Positions 47,529 through 55,638 of a stretch of DNA of 64,000 nucleotides are shown one piece after another. Origin of the DNA: DASQZK01 sp963809925 (GTDB taxonomy: Bacteria; Bacteroidota; Bacteroidia; Bacteroidales; GCA-2748055); contig CAWELH010000008.1 in the NCBI GenBank assembly GCA_963809925.1, positions 496,001 through 560,000 on the forward strand, written 5' to 3'. Made by a program: the position numbers and the translations under genes. The notes beneath the pieces were generated by a model. The model made no database searches and was not told the origin of the DNA. It saw nothing but the letters and a program-made list of their open reading frames with translations. Within the stretch, counting starts at the first letter, position 1; every line of letters starts with the position of its first letter.

Positions 47529-47996
47529 CTATTTAAAAGAAACCACCGCTTTGGTCGTTTTTATCTTGTCAAAATCTAAATGTATTGTCTCCCTGATGAA
47601 CTTCTTTTTCTTTTTACCCTCTTCCCTAACAGACTTCTCGTACTCCAGGTCAATGCCGCCCTTGTCAAAATCCCTGAGTATACCAAACATTTTGGTACCA
47701 TCATTTAGTAACACTTTGACATCCTTATCCTTGTACTTTCTGTACTGTTCCACTACACGGAAGCCCATATCAAGACCGGGCGAAGAAACCTCGAGATCAT
47801 AATCTTCAACGTCCCTGTCAAGAACGGAAGTAATGTAACGGCTCATTTCCACACATTCGTCAATGGTAATTCCCTCGTGTTTGTCGATATAAACCTGCAC
47901 CCTGTTACCCGGGATGAACTGCACCTCAACCAGAAACATATCCGTACCTTCAAGCTTTTCCCTGACAACCTTCTCAAATGTTTCCTTATTCATCAT
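47529..47996 (-). CDS. rimP: Ribosome maturation factor RimP
   Basis: 155 residues from the tandem ATG at 47996/47993 (MMNKETFEKVVREKLEGTDM). VYIDKHEGITIDECVEMSRY and YDLEVSSPGLD are the core RimP motifs, with an SH3-like C-terminal domain containing FGILRDFDKGGIDLEYE. The longer frame to 48065 runs through the 5'-UTR hairpin and is unlikely. RimP assists 30S subunit maturation. It is the first gene of the operon and lies 17 bp before nusA. Confidence 0.93.
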   Translation of the reverse strand: MMNKETFEKVVREKLEGTDMFLVEVQFIPGNRVQVYIDKHEGITIDECVEMSRYITSVLDRDVEDYDLEVSSPGLDMGFRVVEQYRKYKDKDVKVLLNDGTKMFGILRDFDKGGIDLEYEKSVREEGKKKKKFIRETIHLDFDKIKTTKAVVSFK

Positions 47997-48016
47997 AAAT
48001 TTTGCAGGTAACAAAA

Positions 48017-48036
48017 TAGGGGACTCAAGTCCCCTA
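48017..48036 (-). promoter_or_regulatory. Perfect hairpin in the 5' UTR of the rimP-nusA-infB operon
   Basis: TAGGGGACT / AGTCCCCTA with a two-base centre, a perfect 20-bp palindrome. It sits between the predicted transcription start (~48056) and the rimP start codon (47996), 20 bases before the ATG. There is no T run, so it is not an ordinary terminator. Confidence 0.6.
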
Positions 48037-48062
48037 GGTTCCCAATACCCATCTAACGGCCG

Positions 48063-48093
48063 CAAAAATACGAATAATCATTTAAAACACAAA
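48063..48093 (-). promoter_or_regulatory. Promoter of the rimP-nusA-infB operon
   Basis: On the minus strand TTTG (48093-48090), a 19-base spacer, then TATTTTTG (48070-48063). A perfect Bacteroidota housekeeping promoter, about 67 bases before the rimP start. Confidence 0.75.
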
Positions 48094-48130
48094 ATTTTAG
48101 AAAATAATGATGATGATAGGGGAAATTTCG

Positions 48131-48862
48131 TTAATGGCTGTCTGTCAGGTGTATGTCAAGGGTTCCCCCGTGGACAATATCCTGGTGAGAGAGATGGTAT
48201 TCTCCATATGTCCTGCCATTCAACTTAACCGACCGGATATAGGCATCTTCCGGCTTATTTTTTTCTACCCTTATAACAAAAGATTTACCAGGGTAGAAGC
48301 GGTTATTTAGTTGAATTTCTGTCCTGTCGAAGCTCGCATTCAGATGATGGGTAAGATCAATAAGCAGTTCCTTTTCCGACCCTTTTCTGAAAGTATACCG
48401 GTGAAATGCCGTTCGGGGAGCCGACGTCATTTCAGCTTGTATGTTGTACTTTGTAAGTTTTACACTATAGTACCCGGGCATCGCCACTTCATCCCGGAGT
48501 GGAGAGCTAAAACCATCCCGCGTTAGTGTACTTTCATTTGTTACAGGCATCAGGCTTATGCCTCCCCATATATCAGCACATCCCACACCACTCGCATGAA
48601 TATGGGAAAATCCAATGGTGAATGTTGTATCCAGATGACCACCTTTACGGATGTTATAGAAGGGACCCGGCGACACCATACCGAAAGGATAAACGGCGGT
48701 TACGAATGTATTGGAACTCCCCGTCCCAATATGCAGGTTAACCAGCGAGGCCGGTTCAAATACCTTCTTATCGCTGGTCTTACAGCCTGATAGTGTAGTG
48801 AATAAAAATACAGCTGCAAGCAGGATGTGTAATGTTGATTTTGTTCTTAAAATGTTGATCAT
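48131..48862 (-). pseudogene. GH92 alpha-mannosidase lipoprotein with internal in-frame deletion
   Basis: 243 residues against the usual 700-770. A lipobox (FLFTTLSGC) leads into the GH92 N-terminal domain: VNLHIGTGSSNTF, AVYPFGMVSPGPFYN, TIGFSHIHASGVGCADIWGG, RTAFHRYTFRKGSEKELLID. After DRTEIQLNN (near 48305) it jumps without a stop to the GH92 C-terminus: RFYPGKSFVIRVEKNKPEDA, YIRSVKLNGRTYGEYHLSHQ and GGTLDIHL. The whole catalytic (alpha/alpha)6 barrel, about 480 residues with the catalytic acids, is missing. It may still be expressed as a small lipoprotein, but it cannot act as a mannosidase. Confidence 0.8.
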
Positions 48863-49103
48863 TGTGTTGGTTTAGAAAGCGTATATATTACGTCCTCTCA
48901 CGAATAGCGGAAGAATATTGCGTTGTAAAAGTAAACAATGGCAGACAGATATCACCGGCTGATGAAAAAATTGATGATATTCCTTTATCCACTGTCCAGA
49001 GTTATGGCAAGCAATGAGCCTACAACAACCGTCCGGGCAACGTACTTCAGAGTAATGATTAAAATTAGTTCCGGCGCTAACGCAGGGTTTTTCTATACTT
49101 TAC

Positions 49104-49134
49104 TTTGACAACCCGCGAAATGAACTTAAATTTG
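49104..49134 (+). promoter_or_regulatory. Promoter of the HD-domain gene
   Basis: TTTG at 49104-49107, a 19-base spacer and TAAATTTG at 49127-49134: an exact consensus match, 33 bases before the GTG start. The remaining part of the 48863-49167 gap shows nothing else. Confidence 0.75.
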
Positions 49135-49167
49135 ATTTTTTATTGAATGTGATCAGAACCAGCCCAA

Positions 49168-50424
49168 GTGAGCGAACTTCCTGTTAATAAACGTAAAATC
49201 ATCAATGACCCGGTTTTGGGTTTTATCAGCTTCCCATTCGAGCTTATCTACGACCTGATTGAACATCCATACATCCAGAGATTACGCCGGATAAAACAAC
49301 TCGGCCTAACCAACTATGTATATCCCGGGACAAATCATACCCGCTTTCAGCATGTACTGGGTACCTGTTATCTTATGAGTTCGGCCATTCAGGTTATCCG
49401 ATCGAAAGGCCATGATATTACGGAAGAAGAGGCAGAAGCTGTTTCCGTTGCTATCCTCCTTCACGATACCGGGCATGGCCCGTTCTCACATGCGCTGGAA
49501 AACAGCATCATCAGTAATATTCAGCATGAAGAGCTTTCGCTTCTGTTCATGGAACAGCTGAATTCAACCCTGGGTGGAAGGCTGGATCTTGCATTACAGA
49601 TTTTCAAGGGAAATTACCATAAACGCTTTCTTCACCAGCTTGTCAGCAGTCAGCTCGATATGGACCGGCTGGATTATCTGCGCCGGGACAGCTTTTTTTC
49701 CGGTGTGACAGAGGGCGTCATCGGTTCTGACCGTATCATCAAGATGCTCAATGTCAAGGACGATCAGCTCGTTATTGATATCAAAGGGATATACTCCATC
49801 GAAAAATTCATTGTCGCCCGCAGACTGATGTACTGGCAGGTATACTTTCATAAAACGGTGATCGCTGCCGAATCACTTTTGGTCATGATCCTTAAACGGG
49901 CAAGGGACCTCACCATGTCGGGTGATAAACTGTTTGCCACCCCTGCACTTCTGCATTTTATGAAACGAAATATTGATCGTTCGGATTTCTTTTCACCCGA
50001 AAAAGAAGTCTTGCTGGATCTTTTCAGCCGTCTTGATGACAATGATATCATCACCTCTGCAAAGGTATGGTGTGAACATGATGATAAGATCCTTTCCACT
50101 CTTTGCCGTAATCTCATCAACAGGAAATTGTTCAGGATAGAAATGAAGAATGAAGCCTTCCCCGGCAGTAAAATCGATGACCTGAAAAAGAGCATCGCCG
50201 AATATTACGGAATCCGCGAGAGTGAAACAAGGTATTTCCTGGTCAGTGATACCATCAGCAATCATGCCTACAACTACATGGACGACCGCATCAAGATCAT
50301 GTATAAAAATGGTGAAACTGTCGATATCATTGAAGCTTCGGATATGTTTAATGCAAGCATGTTTTCACGTGATGTGATCAAACATTTTTTATGTTATCCG
50401 AAAAAATTGAAACATGCTTTCTGA
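49168..50424 (+). CDS. HD-domain phosphohydrolase (dGTPase-like)
   Basis: 418 residues starting at a GTG; the in-frame ATG seven codons upstream is followed by a stop. The HD metal site is clear: PGTNHTRFQHVLGTCYLMSS (first His), AILLHDTGHGPFSHALE (HD pair) and SSQLDMDRLDYLRRD (last Asp). The closest recognisable relatives are the HD proteins annotated as dNTP triphosphohydrolase-like in Bacteroidota. The substrate is not established. The gene stands in front of the lpx cluster, about 125 bp from lpxD. Confidence 0.87.
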   Translation: MSELPVNKRKIINDPVLGFISFPFELIYDLIEHPYIQRLRRIKQLGLTNYVYPGTNHTRFQHVLGTCYLMSSAIQVIRSKGHDITEEEAEAVSVAILLHDTGHGPFSHALENSIISNIQHEELSLLFMEQLNSTLGGRLDLALQIFKGNYHKRFLHQLVSSQLDMDRLDYLRRDSFFSGVTEGVIGSDRIIKMLNVKDDQLVIDIKGIYSIEKFIVARRLMYWQVYFHKTVIAAESLLVMILKRARDLTMSGDKLFATPALLHFMKRNIDRSDFFSPEKEVLLDLFSRLDDNDIITSAKVWCEHDDKILSTLCRNLINRKLFRIEMKNEAFPGSKIDDLKKSIAEYYGIRESETRYFLVSDTISNHAYNYMDDRIKIMYKNGETVDIIEASDMFNASMFSRDVIKHFLCYPKKLKHAF

Positions 50425-50433
50425 ATAAATCAG

Positions 50434-50441
50434 TAGTTTTG
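50434..50441 (+). promoter_or_regulatory. -7 promoter element of the lpxD-lpxC/fabZ-lpxA cluster
   Basis: TAGTTTTG, an exact TAnnTTTG match, 110 bases before the preferred lpxD start. No clear -33 element at 19-21 bases. Confidence 0.4.
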
Positions 50442-50550
50442 CATCTCCGGATCGAATATCTTTAACTGTAATCTGTCGGTGGCCTGTCATACATTTCCGG
50501 AGGTTGACGGATACGTTGCCCACTGTATTGTAAAATTAACCAGTAACGAT

Positions 50551-51591
50551 ATGAATTTTAAAGCAAAAGTTATCGCTGAATTTCTAAAAGGGCAGATTGA
50601 AGGCGATCCCGAAGCAGAAGTGAGCAATATTGCGAAAATTGAAAACGCGGGACCCGGAACGCTGGCCTTCCTGGCAAATCCGAAATATGAAAAATATATC
50701 TATGAAACCGGGGCAACCATCGTCCTCGTCAATAAGGATTTTAAAGCCGATAAATCCATAAAATCAACGCTTATTAGGGTGGAAAATGCGTACGAGTCGT
50801 TCGCTGCGCTACTTGAACTGTATCAGCAAAGCAAACCTCGAAAGTCAGGCATTCACGATCTTTCAAGTATTGGTGACAATGTGGACCTCGGCTCGAACCT
50901 TTATATCGGCCAGTATAGTGTTATTGAGAACAATGTTAAGATCGGCGACAATGTTCAGATCTATCCGCAGGTTTATATAGGTGAGGGTGTGGAAATTGGT
51001 GAAGGATCGATCCTATATGCCGGCGTCAAAATTTATGAGGGATGTAAGGTCGGAAAGAATGTCATCCTGCACAGCGGTGTGGTAGTGGGTGCCGACGGTT
51101 TTGGCTTTGCACCCGGCGGTGATAACCGTTACAAAAAGATCCCCCAGATCGGCATCGTCATCATCGAGGATGATGTGGAAATCGGAGCCAACAGCTGTGT
51201 CGACCGTGCAACGATGGGAGCGACCATTCTTCATAAAGGTGTCAAACTCGATAACCTCATCCAGATAGGACATAATGTTGAAGTGGGTGAGAATACAGTA
51301 ATGGCAGCCCAAACCGGCATTGCAGGTTCGACCAGGATCGGCCGCGATTGTATGTTTGCAGCACAGGTGGGTATTATCGGGCATCTGACAATCGGCAACA
51401 ATGTAAAGATCGGCGGGCAATCCGGTATCATCAGGGACGCAAAGGACGGAGAGACCCTGCAGGGTTCTTCGGCCATGCACTATAAGGATTTCTGGAAATC
51501 GTATCTGCTGTTCTCAAAACTACCTGAGATGCGCCGCGAAATGAATCAAATGGAGAACGATCTTAAAACCCTGAAAGAAAAGCAGGATTAA
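50551..51591 (+). CDS. lpxD: UDP-3-O-acylglucosamine N-acyltransferase
   Basis: 346 residues from the ATG at 50551 (MNFKAKVIAEFLKG). An in-frame ATG 72 bases upstream adds unrelated residues. The N-terminal uridine-binding domain (GTLAFLANPKYEKYIYETGA) is followed by about ten left-handed hexapeptide turns. VVGADGFGFAPGGDNRYKKI and IQIGHNVEVGENTVMAAQTG (catalytic His) are LpxD signatures. It adds the N-linked acyl chain in lipid A synthesis. It is the first gene of lpxD-lpxC/fabZ-lpxA. Confidence 0.95.
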   Translation: MNFKAKVIAEFLKGQIEGDPEAEVSNIAKIENAGPGTLAFLANPKYEKYIYETGATIVLVNKDFKADKSIKSTLIRVENAYESFAALLELYQQSKPRKSGIHDLSSIGDNVDLGSNLYIGQYSVIENNVKIGDNVQIYPQVYIGEGVEIGEGSILYAGVKIYEGCKVGKNVILHSGVVVGADGFGFAPGGDNRYKKIPQIGIVIIEDDVEIGANSCVDRATMGATILHKGVKLDNLIQIGHNVEVGENTVMAAQTGIAGSTRIGRDCMFAAQVGIIGHLTIGNNVKIGGQSGIIRDAKDGETLQGSSAMHYKDFWKSYLLFSKLPEMRREMNQMENDLKTLKEKQD

Positions 51592-51730
51592 TTTCGAACG
51601 AATTGTGACGGGTGCGCGAAAGGGCCTCATTATAGGGAATTTGACTTCGAATCTAGCTTAAATTTATTCCCGTTGAGCGATTTTTTGTATATTGCGTCGA
51701 TTTTAATTCAGGATTACCCAATTTTTCATT

Positions 51731-53125
51731 ATGGCAGAAAAGCAGAAAACCATTGGCAGACCCGTAACATTGAAAGGGAAGGGCCTGCATTCCGGTATTG
51801 ACGTAGAAATTACCCTCAAACCTGCACCAGTAAATCACGGATTTGTCTTCCAGCGGACAGATCAGCCCAACAAACCCCTGATAAGAGCACTGGCAGAGAA
51901 TGTCACAGATACATCCAGGGGAACCACATTGGAGGAAAACGGATCAAAAGTGGCTACCATTGAACATTGCCTGGCGGCATGTGCAGGCATGGAACTGGAC
52001 AACATTCTCATTGAAATGGATGGTGCTGAAGCACCCATCCTTGATGGCAGTTCAAGGGTCTATGTCGAAGCAATCAAAGAAGCCGGCATTGTAGAGCAGG
52101 ACGAAGAAAAAGTCTACTTTACTCCCAGTGAAAAGGTTGAATACTACGACGGTGAAAAGGGGATACACATCATTGCCTATCCCGACGAGCAACTCAGTAT
52201 GAATGTGCTCATTGATTATAATTCCAGAGTGCTTGGGAACCAGTATGCCACACTCGACGACCTGAAAAAATTCGCAGATGAAATTGCAGGGTGCCGAACA
52301 TTCGTATTTCTACATGAACTCGAATTTCTGGCCAAACATAATCTTATTAAGGGTGGTGACCTGAACAATGCCATCGTGATCATGGACAGGAAGGTAAGCC
52401 AGGAGGAACTCGACAGACTGGCTGAACTGTTCGACAAACCAAAGATAAAGGTAAAACCAGAAGGTGTCCTCAACAATATTGAGCTGAATTTCCCGAACGA
52501 ACCTGCACGTCACAAACTTCTTGACATGATCGGAGATATTTCTCTGATCGGAATGCCATTTAAGGGAAAGATTATTGCCCAGCGACCCGGTCATCACGCC
52601 AATACAGAATTTGCGCGTATCCTGAGACAGATGGCCAAAAAGGAAAAATCAAAACGGAACGTTCCAAAGTATGATCCAAACCAGGAGGCGGTACTGGATG
52701 TACAGCAGATCAAATCTGTGCTCCCGCATCGCCCGCCCTTTCTTCTTGTCGATAAAGTCATTTACCGCGATGACAAAAGTGTGATCGGGATAAAAAATGT
52801 AACCATGAACGAACCCCACTTTATGGGACATTTCCCCGACGAAGCGGTAATGCCCGGGGTTCTGATTGTTGAAGCCATGGCACAAGTCGGAGGTTTGCTC
52901 GTTCTCAATACGGTGCCTGATCCGGAAAACTACCTTACTTATTTTATGAAGATCGATAAGGTCAAGTTCAAACGGAAAGTGGTTCCCGGCGATACCCTGA
53001 TCCTGAAGATGACCCTTCTTGAACCGATCCGGCGAGGAATCGCTCTGATGTATGGCGAAGCCTATGTCGGTGATGCCCTGGCTACCGAAGGTGAATTGAT
53101 GGCTCAGATCGTAAAAGCAAAATAA
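51731..53125 (+). CDS. lpxC/fabZ: Bifunctional UDP-3-O-acyl-N-acetylglucosamine deacetylase / 3-hydroxyacyl-ACP dehydratase
   Basis: 464 residues. Residues ~1-300 are LpxC: GRPVTLKGKGLHSG at the start, VATIEHCLAACAGM (zinc His), DGSSRVYVEAIKEAG, and ARHKLLDMIGD (His and Asp zinc ligands, HKxxD). Residues ~315-464 are FabZ: VLPHRPPFLLVDKVIY, HFMGHFPDEAVMPGVLIVEA (active-site His and Glu) and FMKIDKVKFKRKVVPGD. The fusion is the normal Bacteroidota form and links the committed lipid A step with fatty acid elongation. lpxA starts 4 bp after the stop. Confidence 0.96.
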   Translation: MAEKQKTIGRPVTLKGKGLHSGIDVEITLKPAPVNHGFVFQRTDQPNKPLIRALAENVTDTSRGTTLEENGSKVATIEHCLAACAGMELDNILIEMDGAEAPILDGSSRVYVEAIKEAGIVEQDEEKVYFTPSEKVEYYDGEKGIHIIAYPDEQLSMNVLIDYNSRVLGNQYATLDDLKKFADEIAGCRTFVFLHELEFLAKHNLIKGGDLNNAIVIMDRKVSQEELDRLAELFDKPKIKVKPEGVLNNIELNFPNEPARHKLLDMIGDISLIGMPFKGKIIAQRPGHHANTEFARILRQMAKKEKSKRNVPKYDPNQEAVLDVQQIKSVLPHRPPFLLVDKVIYRDDKSVIGIKNVTMNEPHFMGHFPDEAVMPGVLIVEAMAQVGGLLVLNTVPDPENYLTYFMKIDKVKFKRKVVPGDTLILKMTLLEPIRRGIALMYGEAYVGDALATEGELMAQIVKAK

Positions 53126-53129
53126 AAAT

Positions 53130-53927
53130 ATGGCCCACCCACTCTCACAAATACATCCGGATGCCAGGATCGGTACGGGTGTAGTCATCGAAAGTTTCGT
53201 AACCATCCACAGGGATGTTGAGATCGGGGAAAATACGTGGATCGGTCCTAATGTCGTGATCATGGATGGTGCCAGGATCGGCAAAAATTGCAGGATATTT
53301 CCAGGTGCTGTCATCTCCGGACCGCCACAGGACTTAAAATACAAGGGAGAAGAGACAACGGCAGAGATCGGCGACAATACCATCATCAGGGAATTTGTTA
53401 CACTGAACCGGGGAACAGCTTCTAAAGGTACCACCCGAGTGGGCAGCGACAACCTGATCATGGCCTATGTGCATATAGCACATGACTGTATTATCGGTAA
53501 ACATGTTATCATCGTAAACAGCACCGGTCTTGCCGGTGAGATTGAGATTGGCGACTGGGCTGTCATCGGAGGCATGACTGCCGTTCACCAGTTTGTTAGA
53601 ATCGGCGCACATGTGATGATCGGTGGCGGTTCACTGGTCAGGAAAGACATCCCTCCATACGTCAAAGCATCCAGGGAACCCCTCTCTTATGTTGGCGTCA
53701 ATGCCATCGGACTGCGCCGCCGGCAGTTCAGCAACGAAAAAATTAGTGAAATTCAGGAAGTTTACCGCGCCATTTATCAGCGGGGAATGAACAATTCACA
53801 AGCCCTTCAATATATAGAATCACAGCTTCCTTCTTCCTCCGAACGTGATGAGATCGTAAATTTCATCCGTTCTTCCAAGAGGGGAATCATGCGGGGGTAT
53901 AGCGGTGGGGAGGAAGTTAGGGAGTGA
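53130..53927 (+). CDS. lpxA: UDP-N-acetylglucosamine acyltransferase
   Basis: 265 residues. A left-handed hexapeptide helix (SQIHPDARIGTGVVIESFVT, NTWIGPNVVIMDGARIGKNC) is followed by GMTAVHQFVRIGAHVMIGGG (catalytic His) and the C-terminal helices (RAIYQRGMNNSQALQYIESQ, IVNFIRSSKRGIMRG). It transfers the first acyl chain in lipid A synthesis. The last nine residues (YSGGEEVRE) and the stop codon are encoded by the purine-rich word repeat that begins the next intergenic region, so the C-terminus appears to have been extended or replaced by repeat DNA. Confidence 0.95.
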   Translation: MAHPLSQIHPDARIGTGVVIESFVTIHRDVEIGENTWIGPNVVIMDGARIGKNCRIFPGAVISGPPQDLKYKGEETTAEIGDNTIIREFVTLNRGTASKGTTRVGSDNLIMAYVHIAHDCIIGKHVIIVNSTGLAGEIEIGDWAVIGGMTAVHQFVRIGAHVMIGGGSLVRKDIPPYVKASREPLSYVGVNAIGLRRRQFSNEKISEIQEVYRAIYQRGMNNSQALQYIESQLPSSSERDEIVNFIRSSKRGIMRGYSGGEEVRE

Positions 53928-53980
53928 TGGGGTTAGGAAGTTAGGAAGTTAGAGGCTAGGAGGTGATGGGGAGAGCGTGA
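53905..53980 (+). repeat. GGAAGTTAGGGAG / GTGATGGGG word-repeat tract
   Basis: Variants of GGAAGTTAG (four copies) and GTGATGGGG (two copies). The reverse complements of the same words form the tract at 25640-25705. The tract overlaps the last codons of lpxA. Confidence 0.65.
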
Positions 53981-54004
53981 GAGGTGTTTGTAGATACGCT
54001 TCTT

Positions 54005-54050
54005 CCATGCCGGAGGCATTCACCAACAATAGCCATGGTATTGCCCATGG
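54005..54050 (-). repeat. Dispersed hairpin repeat, third location
   Basis: On the minus strand the core is CCATGGGCAATACCATGGCT followed by ATTGTTGG, the counterpart of CCACGGGCAAAACCGTGGCT + ATTGTTGG at 25137. Both arms changed together (CCACGG/CCGTGG to CCATGG/CCATGG). A second small hairpin ATGCC-TCC-GGCAT replaces TGCCTCC-TAC-GGAGGCA. Confidence 0.7.
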
Positions 54051-54081
54051 ATAGGTAAACGTTCTTTAATTCATCCCCAAT

Positions 54082-54159
54082 TCACCAAACTGCGTCGACC
54101 GAAGCTCCAGCGTAGGTAGATCACCAAACCGCGTCTGTCGTAGCTTCAGCGAAGGCGGA
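54082..54159 (+). repeat. Tandem pair of 39-bp repeats
   Basis: TCACCAAACTGCGTCGACCG + 19 bases (54082-54120) and TCACCAAACCGCGTCTGTCG + 19 bases (54121-54159) match at about 30 of 39 positions. A third unit may begin at 54160 (TCACAAAA). No coding potential. Confidence 0.65.
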
Positions 54160-54207
54160 TCACAAAATAAGAAGAGATGGAGTGAGAGAAGCCCTTTGAA
54201 CCACTCT

Positions 54208-54247
54208 TCAATTCACTAAATCACCAAATCACTAAATCACTAAATAA
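54208..54247 (+). repeat. TCACTAAA/TCACCAAA octamer repeat
   Basis: Five near-perfect consecutive copies of AATCACTA-type octamers. They continue the TCACCAAA motif that opens each 39-bp unit just upstream. Confidence 0.6.
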
Positions 54248-54355
54248 TACTCGGGTGGAAACGGTCATATTCTCCTATCCCACTGTGCATTATAATCTTC
54301 TATATTCCAATAAAGTGTTTATTTACCTACAGTCCAAATATTCGTGGTTCTCCGT

Positions 54356-55000
54356 TTAATCTATTGAAATGTAAATTTGGTTGTAAAATTTCTTATTAAA
54401 AATTTGAATTTTATTATCCCATAGATTCAGGAAATCAACATATTTTAAAGTTTCATTTCCCGGCTCCAGTTTATTTAAATCGTCCGTTCCACCTGGATTA
54501 TAAAAGTAAATTTCCTGTTTTTGATTATCGAATCCAACAAGTACCATATAGTGCTGCCATTTAAAGCCTTCGCCAATCAGTACAATTAGAGGTTTTCCTT
54601 TGAAAAGGTGAAATTTTAAATCGTCAAAACTTCCAGTATGTATTTCGGCCTGAAGGTTTAATTTTTTGAAATATTTTATAATACCTTTAGGTATAACATT
54701 TTCTGAAAAACGGTATTTGTTTTTGGGAATTTTATATGGCATAGCATTGTAAATATCTTCCCCATATAAATCAAATCCATAATAATTAAGCAAATAGGCC
54801 ATTGAGAATCCTGAACATTGATTTCCTTTTTGTTTATCAAACCGATATTCATTTGATACAATATACCTATCCGGGATATTGATTGATGCATCACGTTTTT
54901 CATGACTAGGCCAAGGTAAAGCCAGCCAAAATATAAATAGTAAAGCCAATAGAATAAATATCAAGGATGCTGCAGAAAATATTTTAATAAATTTTTTCAT
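54356..55000 (-). CDS. Membrane-anchored C39-like cysteine peptidase
   Basis: 214 residues. One N-terminal membrane helix (SLIFILLALLFIFWLALPW) is followed by a papain/C39-like fold. KGNQCSGFSMAYLLNYYG carries the candidate catalytic Cys, FKWQHYMVLVGFDNQKQEIY the His, and FYNPGGTDDL the Asn/Asp. The domain probably faces the periplasm. C39-like proteins process double-glycine peptides or cleave cell-wall or signalling peptides; no transporter or precursor peptide gene is next to it. The gene is AT-rich compared with its neighbours and lies behind a repeat cluster, suggesting recent acquisition. Confidence 0.72.
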   Translation of the reverse strand: MKKFIKIFSAASLIFILLALLFIFWLALPWPSHEKRDASINIPDRYIVSNEYRFDKQKGNQCSGFSMAYLLNYYGFDLYGEDIYNAMPYKIPKNKYRFSENVIPKGIIKYFKKLNLQAEIHTGSFDDLKFHLFKGKPLIVLIGEGFKWQHYMVLVGFDNQKQEIYFYNPGGTDDLNKLEPGNETLKYVDFLNLWDNKIQIFNKKFYNQIYISID

Positions 55001-55396
55001 TTTTTATTATTTAGTTTTTATTGTGGTATTTTCCAGATAATTCGTGCATTGCAGAGCCACTGAAATTGTCAATATATATGTAAAACTCTTTACGATTTTT
55101 AAAAGTATAAGCAAACAGTAACTCATGGACTTAAAATAAATGATTAAAACTGCGATTGAATCATATGTCCTTCTGCCACTTCATAAAATGACCAGGAAAT
55201 TTATGCATATATTCCCGGACCAAATAACAGGTAGTAGAATGATAGTTCATTTTAATTTAATTGTATATTCTTATTTACTGACTTATAACAATTTCCAAAA
55301 GTAAGAAAAAACAAAATATAAAATTATGTCCTTCAAAGGTGTTTCATAATTCTGAAAAGACATCGCTGTCGTGTTTTCTTGCAGTACAAACAAAAC

Positions 55397-55428
55397 TTTC
55401 AATTCTGGCATAAAATTCTATACTTTTG
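55397..55428 (+). promoter_or_regulatory. Promoter of the isomerase-MFS-ROK operon
   Basis: TACTTTTG at 55421-55428 matches TAnnTTTG exactly. TTTC at 55397-55400 stands 20 bases upstream. Confidence 0.55.
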
Positions 55429-55429
55429 C

Positions 55430-55447
55430 CATATGTTCAAACATATG
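55430..55447. promoter_or_regulatory. 18-bp palindromic operator candidate
   Basis: CATATGTT-CA-AACATATG, a perfect palindrome with 8-bp arms, starting two bases after the -7 element and thus covering the transcription start. This is the expected place for a repressor of the LacI or GntR type. No such regulator is encoded in the window. Confidence 0.55.
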
Positions 55448-55638
55448 CACATCCATCGTAAAATCAGTGCCCATAGGCAAAACGAAGATATCTAAGCCTG
55501 AACTCACTGCCTTTTCAGCCTATTGCTGAAGATTTTGTAAAACCCGGGATAAGAATATTTTATTTTCAAACGATCGAATAAAGCTATGCAAAATGAAAAA
55601 CCTACTGACTGCAATCAACATGCAGAGTAAAAAGTGCG

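Larger units (their letters stand above)
55001..55638. other. Intergenic, AT-rich, with promoter and operator of the sugar operon
   Basis: No gene is supported in this 640-base stretch. Useful content is limited to the promoter at 55397-55428 and the palindrome at 55430-55447. Confidence 0.6.

Noticed and set aside
47997..48065. Longer RimP start at 48065
   Set aside because: The extension would translate through the UTR palindrome and begins before or at the predicted transcription start; the MMNKETF start is conserved-looking.
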